Assembly (NCBI RefSeq): GCF_013423955.1 | Contig: NZ_JACCKX010000001.1 | Coordinates: 1,736,001-1,800,000 of the forward strand | Reading direction: 5' to 3' | Source of the DNA: Ottowia beijingensis | Lineage (GTDB): Bacteria; Pseudomonadota; Gammaproteobacteria; Burkholderiales; Burkholderiaceae_C | Length of the DNA stretch: 64,000 bases | Shown: one piece after another, positions 37,527 to 46,394 of the stretch | How the letters are laid out: each line of letters starts with the position of its first letter | Numbering within the stretch: position 1 is the first letter of the stretch | Position numbers and translations under genes: made by a program | The notes under the pieces: generated by a model | The model's database searches: none | What the model was told of the DNA's origin: nothing | What the model saw: the letters and a program-made list of their open reading frames with translations, nothing else

Positions 37527-37620
37527 GAACTCCCTCCCCGCTGGGGAGGGCTGGGGTGGGGCCAGCCACGCCGTCCATCGGCCGTCGGCCCCCATCCCGG
37601 CCTTCCCCAGCGGGGAAGGA
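37527..37620. repeat. CCTCCCCGC hairpin pair upstream of the LysR gene
   Basis: CCTCCCCGCTGGGGAGGG near 37527 and TTCCCCAGCGGGGAAGGAGG near 37602 each form a short hairpin and are mutually complementary. It is a dispersed intergenic repeat type lying in the LysR gene leader. Confidence 0.55.
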
Positions 37621-37633
37621 GGGAAAGCCTGCC

Positions 37634-38572
37634 ATGAGCGCACCCGCCAAACGCGCCCGCGCCGTGCTCGGCCAGGTGAGCGACATGGACCTGCGCCTGT
37701 TGCAAGTGTTCAAGGCGGTGGTCGAATGCGGCGGGCTGTCGGCGGCGGAGCTGGAGCTGAACATCGGCACCAGCACCGTCAGCCGTCACGTGAAGGACCT
37801 GGAAACGCGCCTGGGCCTGACGCTGTGCCGGCGCGGGCGCGCGGGCTTTGCGCTGACGGCCGAGGGGCAGCGCGTGTACGACGAGACGCTGCGCCTGCTG
37901 GCCGCCGTCGATGGCTTTCGCGCCAGCGTCGACGACATCCACGACCGCATGGGCGGCGCGCTGCACGTGGCGCTGTTCGACAAGACGGCCAGCAACCCGG
38001 CCGCGCGCATCCATGCGGCCATCGCCGATTTCGCCGGCCACGCACCCGATGTGCGGCTGCACCTGCACGTGGGCAGCATCCAGGACATCGAGCGCGGCGT
38101 GATGGACGGCAGCTTCGCCATCGGCGTGATCCCTGAGCACCGCGCCTCGGCCAGCCTGCGCTACGACCGCCTGTTCGGCGAGACCATGTACCTGTATTGC
38201 GGCACGACCCATGCGCTATTCAACGAGGAGCACGCCGCGCTCGACTGGCCCGCGCTGCGGGCCCGAAAAGACTTCGCCGGGCTGGGCTACCACTCGCCCA
38301 ACATGGAGCTGGCGCACGGCGAGCAGCTCAAGCGCCGCGCCACCGCCTACGAGCAGGAGGCCATCGCCACGCTGATCCTGTCGGGCCGCTTCGTCGGCTT
38401 TCTGCCCGACCACTATGCCGAGCCCTTCGTGCAGCGCGGCCAGATGCGGGCCGTGGCGCCGCGCGTGCTGACCTACGCCTGCGACTTCGTCAGCGTGCTG
38501 CGCCGCTCGCCCCAGCCTTCGCGCGCGGCACTGGCATTTCACCAGGCATTGCTGGCGGCGCATGGGGCATGA
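37634..38572 (+). CDS. LysR family transcriptional regulator of the aminotransferase operon
   Basis: 312-residue LysR regulator. The N-terminal winged helix has ELELNIGTSTVSRHVKDLET (residues about 39-58) and the usual LGLTLCRRGRAGFALTAEGQ. The C-terminal effector domain includes ALHVALFDKTASNPAARIHA. ATG at 37634 follows a short Lys/Arg-rich start. Divergent from the omega-aminotransferase gene with a dyad between them, so it probably responds to an amino acid or amine substrate of that operon. Confidence 0.9.
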   Translation: MSAPAKRARAVLGQVSDMDLRLLQVFKAVVECGGLSAAELELNIGTSTVSRHVKDLETRLGLTLCRRGRAGFALTAEGQRVYDETLRLLAAVDGFRASVDDIHDRMGGALHVALFDKTASNPAARIHAAIADFAGHAPDVRLHLHVGSIQDIERGVMDGSFAIGVIPEHRASASLRYDRLFGETMYLYCGTTHALFNEEHAALDWPALRARKDFAGLGYHSPNMELAHGEQLKRRATAYEQEAIATLILSGRFVGFLPDHYAEPFVQRGQMRAVAPRVLTYACDFVSVLRRSPQPSRAALAFHQALLAAHGA

Positions 38573-38642
38573 GCACCATGCAGTCGCTTGATTTTTCTTG
38601 ATGATCAAGGATTCCCCAATGACTTGCGGAACTCATCCGCTG

Positions 38643-38717
38643 TGTGGGAGCGGGCTTGCCCGCGATGAGGCGCCGCGTCGCAACGAACGCTTGATCGCGG
38701 GCAAGCCCGCTCCCACC
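38643..38717. repeat. REP-type paired inverted repeat (Pseudomonas-like)
   Basis: GTGGGAGCGGGCTTGCCCGC begins a 23-base arm at 38644-38666 whose exact reverse complement lies at 38694-38716, around a 27-base centre. The arm resembles the well-known REP of pseudomonads. Confidence 0.88.
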
Positions 38718-38748
38718 ACACTGTCTGAGACTGGTTGCGAATCAAGCA

Positions 38749-38846
38749 TTTTTGATAGCTGCTTGCGCCCTGTACAAGACGAATTCAGATTGAAAAGCAT
38801 CTGAAATTGGCCAATGACAAGCGCAAACAGCTATCATTATTGAATT
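38749..38846 (+). repeat. Palindromic repeat, long copy A9
   Basis: Outer arms TTTGATAGCTGCTTGCGC and GCGCAAACAGCTATCATT; inner arms TTCAGATTGAAAAGCATCTGAA. Same architecture as A4. The stop codon of the sensor kinase gene is at its right edge. Confidence 0.85.
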
Positions 38847-40854
38847 ACCCCGCCACCGGCAGCGTGAACCGGAACACCGTGCCGCGCGGCGTCTGCGGCT
38901 GGTGCTGCAGCGCGCTGCCGTGCTGCTCCACCACCGTGCGGCACAGCGACAGGCCCAGGCCCATGCCCTCGTCCTTGGTGGTGAAGAAGGGCGTGAACAG
39001 CTGCGCCGCCACGTCGTCGCTGATGCCCTCGCCGCTGTCGGCCACCACGAACTCGACCGCCGTGTGCGCCGGCCCCAGCCGCGCCTGCAGCCGCAACAGC
39101 CGAGGCGCGGGCGCCTCGGCCATGGCCTGCAGGCCGTTGCGCGCCAGGTTCAACAGCACCTGCTCGATCATCGTGGCCTCGCACCACACGGCGGGCAGAT
39201 CGGCCGGCACGTCGACGTGCACGGTGGCGCCCAGCTTGCGCGCCTGCAGTTGCACCAGCGGCAGCACGGCGTCGAACAGCACGCGCGGCGCCACCGCCTG
39301 GCGCGAGGTGCTGCGCTGGCGCACCAGATCGCGCACGCTGTGGATCACCTTGCCGGCACGGCCGGCCTGCTCGGCGATGCGCGACAGCGCGGTGCGCACG
39401 TCGTGCAGCGTGGCGGCATCGCCCGCCGGTTGCTGCAGCAGGTTGAGCGAGCCGGTAGCGTAGCTGGAGATGACGGCCAGCGGCTGGTTCAGCTCGTGGC
39501 TCATCAGCGAGGCCATCTCGCCCACCGTGGCCAGGCGCGCGCTGGCCTGCAGACGCTCCTGGCTGGCGCGCGACAGCTCCTCGGCGCGGCGCTGCGCCGT
39601 CATGTCGAGCACGGCACTCATCCAGCCGGTGTGCTTGCCCACGGTGGTGATCAGCGGCGCCTCGTAGATCAGTACCGGAAAGCGCGTGCCGTCCTTGCGC
39701 ATGAAGACCGATTCCACGCCTTCGCGCACCGGCGACAGGCCCGACAGGCGCTGCACCTGGCGCGCCGCATAGTCCTGCGCCATCTCGGGCGGCCAGTAGG
39801 GCACGGGGTTGGACTGGCCGATCAGCTCGTCGGCGGCAAAGCCAACCATGTCGCAGAACGCCGGGTTGACGTAGGTGATGCGGCCTTCCAGATCGCGCGC
39901 GCGCAGGCCGGTGACCAGCGAATCCTCCATCGCCTTGCGGAAGGCCAGCGCCTGCGCCAGTTCCGATTCGGCCTGCTGGCGGGCGCGGAAGTCGCGCGCC
40001 AGCAGCACCAGCACGGTGATGAGCGCGATCGACAGGCCGGTGACCAGCGCCGTGAGCACGTTGGGGAACACGTCGGGCAGCTGGCGCGAGCCCTCCAGCC
40101 GCAGCACGATGGGGGCGCCGGGCAGGTCGATGACCTGCTGCGCGACGAACACCCGCGCGCCGCGCCGCGGCACGCCCTGCATGGCCAGGCGCGTGCCGTC
40201 CAGTTCGGTGAAGCCCACGCTCTGCCCACGCGTCAGGCTGCTGGGCAGCAGCGCCAGCATGCCATCCAGCGTGTGCGTGGCCACCACGTAGCCCTGCAGC
40301 TGCGCGCCCTGCCGCACGGGCAGGCACAGCTCCAGCACCTCCTCGCCCAGGCCGCCGGCGCGCGGCACGAAGCGGCTGGGCGCATAGGCCGCCGCGCCCA
40401 GCTTGCTGGCCTGGCCGCACAGGTTGGCGATGTCGGAGGGATGGTGCGTGCTGCCGTCGGGCGGCGGCGGTGCCAGCGCGGGGTAGAACGGGCTGTCGGC
40501 CACGGCGCGCAGGTTCAGTGCCGCGTCGTGCCACTGCAGGCGCATCCATTCGCGGTGCTCGTGCAGCAGTTGCGTGGCGCCCGTCCACCAGCTGATCGGG
40601 TCGGCATGCGTGGCCGCCAGGCCGTGCAAATCCTGCAGGTTGCGCGCGAGCCGCTGGCGCAGCACCTGCGCGGCGTCGGCGTTGTCGCGATCCAGATCGC
40701 GCTGCGTCTGCTCGATCTCGTGCCCACGCGCCAGCCACACCAGCGTGGCCAGCAGCCCCACCACCACCAGCACCAGCGCGAACCACAAGGCCCAGCGGCG
40801 CCACGCGCCGCGCAGCCGCGCCAGTGCGCCGGCGGGTGCATCGGGCGAGGTCAT
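38845..40854 (-). CDS. PAS-domain sensor histidine kinase
   Basis: Inner-membrane two-component sensor of 669 residues. ATG at 40854 (MTSPDAPAG) places the first membrane helix (WALWFALVLVVVGLLATLVW) near residue 25. A periplasmic sensing region of about 230 residues, a second helix, then a PAS domain (ITYVNPAFCDMVGFAADELI). Kinase core: H-box MASLMSHELNQPLAVISSYA, N-box VLLNLARNGLQAM, G-boxes VADSGEGIS and GMGLGLSLC. The likely partner is the FixJ-type regulator 7 kb downstream. The ligand is unknown. Confidence 0.92.
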   Translation of the reverse strand: MTSPDAPAGALARLRGAWRRWALWFALVLVVVGLLATLVWLARGHEIEQTQRDLDRDNADAAQVLRQRLARNLQDLHGLAATHADPISWWTGATQLLHEHREWMRLQWHDAALNLRAVADSPFYPALAPPPPDGSTHHPSDIANLCGQASKLGAAAYAPSRFVPRAGGLGEEVLELCLPVRQGAQLQGYVVATHTLDGMLALLPSSLTRGQSVGFTELDGTRLAMQGVPRRGARVFVAQQVIDLPGAPIVLRLEGSRQLPDVFPNVLTALVTGLSIALITVLVLLARDFRARQQAESELAQALAFRKAMEDSLVTGLRARDLEGRITYVNPAFCDMVGFAADELIGQSNPVPYWPPEMAQDYAARQVQRLSGLSPVREGVESVFMRKDGTRFPVLIYEAPLITTVGKHTGWMSAVLDMTAQRRAEELSRASQERLQASARLATVGEMASLMSHELNQPLAVISSYATGSLNLLQQPAGDAATLHDVRTALSRIAEQAGRAGKVIHSVRDLVRQRSTSRQAVAPRVLFDAVLPLVQLQARKLGATVHVDVPADLPAVWCEATMIEQVLLNLARNGLQAMAEAPAPRLLRLQARLGPAHTAVEFVVADSGEGISDDVAAQLFTPFFTTKDEGMGLGLSLCRTVVEQHGSALQHQPQTPRGTVFRFTLPVAG

Positions 40855-40888
40855 GCAAGTGCCCCGGGAGGGCTCGGCACGGCCGCCC

Positions 40889-40954
40889 TGAAAATTCAAG
40901 CGGAAAGTGCCTGTATCGCCCGTAGCTCAGGCGCAAGCAGCTATTATTTTTGAA
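40889..40954 (-). repeat. Palindromic repeat, copy A10
   Basis: GAAAATTCAAGCGGAAAGTG, then CGCCCGTAGCTCAGGCGC, then AAGCAGCTATTATTTTTG. It lies 35 bases upstream of the kinase start. Confidence 0.8.
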
Positions 40955-41281
40955 CCGAGTTGCCCTCACCCCAACCCTCTCCCGCCAGTGGGAGAGGGGG
41001 CAAGAAGGCACGCCGCGCGAAGCAGCGGCGCTGACCAACCAAAGGCCGAGCGCAGCGATGGCCCGAGTGGACTTCACCTCCCCTCTGGCCGTGCCGAGAA
41101 GCGCAGGGCGTGGGGCGGGCATGGGCTGCGCAGCAAGCCCATGCTTCGTACTCTGACTCGCTGCGGTTGTCTGAGCGGAGCGCGCAAGCGCGAAGCGAGT
41201 TCCGCAGCGCCGCCCCGCGCCCGAGCATCGCAGGTTGCCCGCAGCGAAGCGAAGGGACACGGCCAGTGGGGTCGCCTTTTG

Positions 41282-41315
41282 CCTACTTTTCTTTGGCGAG
41301 ACAAAGAAAAGTAGG
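41282..41315. repeat. Perfect 14-base palindrome CCTACTTTTCTTTG
   Basis: CCTACTTTTCTTTG at 41282-41295 and its exact complement CAAAGAAAAGTAGG at 41302-41315 with a 6-base loop, an AT-rich hairpin in very GC-rich surroundings. It lies 55 bases after the nitrilase stop and may terminate that operon. Confidence 0.75.
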
Positions 41316-41369
41316 TCGCCCGCCGGGGCGAACTCCCGGCCAGCAGCGCATCCAACGCCCCAAGGCCCA

Positions 41370-42189
41370 TCACAGCCTGCGATGCGACAGCGCCGGCAGC
41401 TGCGCCCGCCGCCCCGCCAGCGCATCCGCGTCCAGATCAGCCACCACCACCCCCGCCCCTCGGCCCGCAAGCCCAGCACCTGCCCCCACGCATCCACCAC
41501 CATGCTGTGCCCCCAGGTGCGCCGCCCGTTCTCGTGCGTGCCCCCTGCGCCGCCGCGATCACGCCCGCCAGGTTCTCGATCGCCCGCGCCCGCAGCAGCA
41601 CCTCCCAGTGCGCCTGCCCCGTCACGTAGGTGAACGCGCTCGGCACCAGCAGCACGTCGGCCCCCTGCGCCGCATAGGCGCGGTACAGCTCGGGAAAGCG
41701 CAGGTCGTAGCACACGCTCATGCCGATGCGCCACGTGTGCCCGTCGCGCGACGGCAGCTCGAACAGCGTCGGCACGCTGCCGCGCGCCAGCACCGCCGCC
41801 TCGTCGTAGATGCGCGTGCCGTCGTCGAACTGGAACAGGTGAATCTTGTCGTAGCACGCCACCCGCTCGCCCTGCGGGTTGAAGGCCAGCGAGGCATTGC
41901 GCACCCGCGCCTCGTCGCGCGGCTCGCTCGACAGCGGCAGCGTGCCGCCGACGATCCACAGCCCCAGCTCGCGCGCCGTGGCGGCCAGCCAGTCCTGGAT
42001 CGGCCCCTTGCCCAGCAATTCCTGCAACGCCAGCTTGTCGGTGTCGCGCTGGCCCATGACGCAGAAGTATTCGGGCAGCACCGCCAGCTCGGCGCCCGCC
42101 TGCGCGGCCTGCAGCAGCAGCGCGTGCGCGTCGCGCAGGTTGTCGTCGATGCGGGTGCCCGACACCATCTGGATGGCGGCAACTTTCAC
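41370..42189 (-). CDS. Nitrilase-superfamily carbon-nitrogen hydrolase (two apparent frameshifts)
   Basis: Cytosolic amidohydrolase resembling Nit1-type deaminated-glutathione amidase. Catalytic triad: Glu in AVLPEYFCVMG, Lys in YDKIHLFQFDDG, Cys in MSVCYDLRFPELYR. The GTG start at 42189 (VKVAAIQMVSGTRID) overlaps the YhdP stop as GTGA. Single missing G bases near 41545 and 41457 break the end; restoring them gives THENGRRTWGHSMVVDAWG and a normal finish at ALSHRRL, about 273 residues. Confidence 0.88.
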
Positions 42190-45100
42190 GATGTCTCCTC
42201 GTTGATGGGCGCAGCAGCCGGCTCGGCGGCAGAAGCGGCCGCGGCCGGCGCGCTGGCGGCGCTGGCGGCGCCGGCCGCGCCAGCGTCGCTGCGCGCCTTG
42301 ACTTGCGTGACCTGCGGATCGGCCCAGCTGCCGCCGACGTGGAATTCTCGCGTGGCCGCCTTGATCAGCGGCCGCTTCAGCACCAGCTGCGCGATGAAGG
42401 TGCCGATGCCGATGGCCGGGTTGATGGCGGTGGCCACCAGCGCGGCGGTGCCGGCGTCGATCTCGGGCACCACCAGCACGCGCAGGTCCTGCGTCTCCTT
42501 GTCGATGTCGGCGCTGCCGTCCATCAGCACGGCGGCGCTGGCGCCCTTCATCTGCAGGTTGTTGGTGCTGGCGATGCCGCGCGCCACGTTCACGTCGCCG
42601 CGGATGAAGTCGAACGCGAAGCCGGCGCTGAAGATGTCGCGGAAATCCAGCGTGAGCCGCCGCGGCAGCGCCTGCAGGCTGAGCACGCCCAGCAGCTTGG
42701 CCACGCCCGGATCGGCCTTGAGGAACTGGCCTGCACCGACATCGGCATGCAGCTGGCCCGCCATGCTGGCGCAGTGCGGCGAGAACGGCGCTCCGCGCCA
42801 GCTCAGGTTGCCCTCGATCTGGCCGCGGCCGCGCACCAGCACGTCCGGCATGTCGAAGCGCGCCAGCAGGTTGCCGGCGTCGCGGATGTCGAGCTTGAAG
42901 TCGAGCGCCGTGCGCCGCGGATCGCCCGGTGTGCGCGGCGCCCGCGGATTGAGCGGCAGGGCCGGGCCGCGCGCAATAGTGGCCCAGCGGCCGCTGGCGC
43001 TGAAGGTGGCCTCGGGCGCGCGCACCACCAGGCGCGTCAGTTCCCACTCCTGCAGGCCGCCGCCCTGCCGCGTCGGCGCGACGTCGCGGTTGATGGCCTC
43101 GATCTCCATCCGGCCCAGCTTCTTGCCACGCAGCTCGAACTGCTCGGCCACCACATCCAGCGCCGGGATGTTGGCGGGCGGCTGGGCCAGCAGCGTCTGG
43201 TCGTCACCCGCGCTGCTGGCGGGAATGCTGAGGCGCGCCAGGCGCGCATGCACCTTGCCGGCGCGGCCGCCGGCGCCCTCGCTGTATTCGACGCGCCCGG
43301 CCAACTCGCGCGCCTGCACGTCGGCGCGCCACACGCGGCCATCGCGCGTGCCGCTGGCCACCACGTCGTACAGCGTGCGGTCGTCGGCCAGCAACTGCCC
43401 GGTGCGCACCGACCAGACGGTGGGCACGAATCCGTGGTCGGGCGCTGCTGCGGGCGCGGCGGCGCTGGCCGCGTCGTCGCCGAACAGGCTGGTCAGCGCC
43501 TCGTCCCAGGCCTCGGCATCCAGCCGGGGCGTGTGCAGGCGCGCCACCACGCCGCTGTCCGGCAAGGCCAGCTGCGGCATGGCCTGCGGCCCCACGCCGA
43601 TGACGCCGCGCGCCACGCGGCCGGAGGCGGCATCGCGCTCATACGCCACCACCAGCTGGTCGGCCACGTCGACGCGAAAGCGCGAGCGGCCGCTGCCGTT
43701 CAGCTGCGCGCTTTCGTAGCGCAGCGGCCAGGCGGCGTCGGCCGGCTTGCCAGCGGCGCGGGCAGATCGACGGCCATGCCGCGCAGGTCGCTGGTCACCA
43801 GCACATCGGGCTGGCCGGCGCGAAAGCCGATCACGGCCTGGTAGGCCGCGCTGCCGCTGGCGCGCCGCGCGATGGCGGGGAGCGGCGCCCAGTCGGCGGT
43901 GTCGCGCAAGCCTTCGGCGGTGGCGGTGCCGCTGGCGCGCAGCTGCACCGCGGGCGCGCCGCCGGCACTGGACTGGCTGCCGCCGGCCAGGCGCGCCTCG
44001 CCACCCAGCAGGTGCACGCGCGCATCGTGAATGGTGAAACCGGTTTCGCTGAAGCTGACCGCGCCCTGCGCCTGCCCCAGCAGCGGCGTGTCGGGCGTGA
44101 TGCGCAGGTCGTTGCCGGCCAGGCTGACACGGCCTTCCACCCTGGAATCCTCGATGCGGTTCACCGGCAAATCGAGCTTGAGGTGCAGGCCCGCGTTGCC
44201 GTTGGCCTGGGCGCGGTCCAGCACCTGCTGCGTGAAGCCGGACACCGGCGACTGCCGCACGATGCCCAGCGCCGCCGCCAGCGGGCCGGTGCCTTCGGCA
44301 TCCACCAGCACGCGCGTGTGGCCCAGGTCGGCAATGCCCGCCTGCACGCGCGTGAACTGCCAGCCGGGGTGCCCGCGCACCTGCGACTTCGCGTTCTTCA
44401 CCTGCATGCTGTTGTGGTCGAAGATCAGCTCGCCCGACAGGTTCTCCAGCGCCGGCCAGGGCACCTGCCCGGCGGGCTGCAGGCTGGGCGGCACGTAGGC
44501 CAGCGTGACGCCGTGCACCTGCCCGGCAAAGCGGAATTCGCTGCCCGGCGGTGCCTTCGAACTGGCGATGTGGCGCAGATCGCCCTTCACGCGCACCGCC
44601 ACGTCGCGCGCCTCGCCCTTGACCACCGCCTCGCGCACGTAGCGGCGCGCCGATTCGGGAATGCCCAGCGGCAGGTAACGGTGCACGCGCGCGCCGTTGG
44701 CGCGGCTGAAGCTGCCCGACAGGTCCAGCACGCCCGGAAAGCGCGCCGCCCCTTGCTGGCCGGCCACGGTCTGCCATTTCGCCTTGAAGGTGCCCGTGGC
44801 ATCGGCGTTGCGCAGCTTCAGCTCGTCCACGTCCAGCTCGACCTGCCCGCCCTGCACGCGCCAGCGGGCGCGGGTGGCCAGCTCGGCCAGCGGGATGCGC
44901 GGCTCGTCGAACACGCCCGGAAAGCTGAGGGCGCCGTCGCGGATGGCCAGCGTCGCGTGGCCGCCGGCCGGCGTGGCCTCGAGCTCCAGCGTAGCCCCTT
45001 CGACGCCCGGAATGCCTTCCACCGGCTGGCCATCGGGCCGGGGCGGCGCGGGGCGCGCACCCACGGTCATGGCGCTGGCCCGAGCCTGCACGCGCCAGTC

Positions 45101-46359
45101 GCGCGGCGCCTCCAGCGGGCCGCTCCAGCGCGCCTGGATGCGCTCGACCAGGCCCTGCACCGGGTGCGCCTGCAGGCGCTCGTGCACGGCGGGCGGCAGC
45201 GGCAGGCGCTGCGCGATCTTGGCCAGCGCCGCCAGGTCCAGGCGGTCGCCCTGCAGCTCGCCGCCGTCGTCGTCGCGGTAGCTCAGCTGCACGTTGCCGC
45301 CGGGCCAGGCCAGGCCGTCGGCATCGACGAAGTGCAGGTTGCGCGTGTCCACCTCCATGCCCTGGCCCACGTTGCGCCAGCCCAGCCGGCCGGTCAGCGC
45401 AGCGAAGGCCAGCGGCTCCAGCTTCGGGCCAAAGGTGGCCGACACGCCGCCCAGGGCCACGTCGGCCGTGGCGGCCGTCAGCGCGCCCTTCTTCATGTCG
45501 GCCCAAAGGCGCAGCGCGCCATGGCCCCCTGAAGATCAACGCCCCAGTCGGTTTTCAGGTCGGCGTACTGCCGCAGTTGAGACACGTCGACGCGCCTGAA
45601 ATCGGCGAAGGCATGGCCCTCCCAGTCGCGCCAGAAGCCCGGATGGCGCGAGAACACCGGCTGGCGGAACTGCCCGATCAGCGTGAAGCGCTCGCCCCAG
45701 GCGGTGTCGGGCGTGGCGTCCAGTCGCAGCTGGTGGCGGCCGTAGCCGTTGCGCACCACGAACTGCACGTCGTTCAGCGCCACCGGCGGCGCGCTGCGGC
45801 GCTCGTCCACCCAGCGCACGCGGCCGCCGCGCACCAGGAACTCGGATTGCGAGAAGAACCAGTCGGCCGCGCCGGTGTCGCCCTCGGCATCGCCCGACAG
45901 GTCGATGCCCCCAACCAGCAGGCGACCGTCGGTGGTGCGGCGCAGCTCCAGGTCGGGCTGGTCGATGACCAGCTGCTCCAGCGCGCCGCGGCCCAGCGAT
46001 AGCACAGAAAATGCCGCCAGCACGCGCGGCACATGCAAGCCGGCCCGGCCCGTGGGGTCATGCACGCGCACGTCGCGCAGCGACACCGCCGGCACGAGAC
46101 CATTGGACTCGGCCTCGATGGCACCGATGGTGACCGGGGCCGAGATCGCGCGCGAGGCGAGCTGCTCCAGCCGGGGGCGGAACTGGTCGATTCGCGGCAC
46201 AATGATCCAGTGGAGCACGGCCCCGGCCAGCAGCATCAGCAACAGCAGCGCACCGACACCGCGCACCGTCCAGCGCATGACGATGGCGGCGATCTTGAGA
46301 GACGACTGGAGCAACGGCTTGAAGGGGCTTGGAGCGGACGGGCAGGCCAGGCCGATCAA
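42186..46359 (-). CDS. yhdP: YhdP family AsmA-like envelope protein (two apparent frameshifts)
   Basis: Very large (about 1390 residues) inner-membrane-anchored protein of the YhdP / AsmA-like group, implicated in phospholipid transport between membranes. N-terminal helix GVGALLLLMLLAGAVLHWII, then a long beta-rich periplasmic body, and a C-terminal part with FRDIFSAGFAFDFIRGDVNV and VVPEIDAGTAALVATAINPA. Frame breaks near 45517 and 43750 are each repaired by one base (restoring LRLWADMKKGALT and APLGKPADAAWPL). A TTG at 46359 gives the longest start; ATG at 46278 is the alternative. Divergent from glnE. Confidence 0.87.
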
Positions 46360-46394
46360 CGGCCACGCACCTGCCCCGGAGGACTGAAGAAATT

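Larger units (their letters stand above)
40855..41369. other. Intergenic region with several repeats, no gene seen
   Basis: 515 bases between the nitrilase and the kinase gene. It holds repeat A10, a CTCTCCC hairpin near 40976-40999 and a perfect 14-base palindrome at 41282-41315. Open frames crossing it are not supported. Confidence 0.65.

Noticed and set aside
40915..40935. GCCCGTAGCTCAGGCGC looks like the 5' end of a tRNA gene
   Set aside because: No anticodon arm, T arm or acceptor partner follows; the sequence is the core of palindromic repeat A10.
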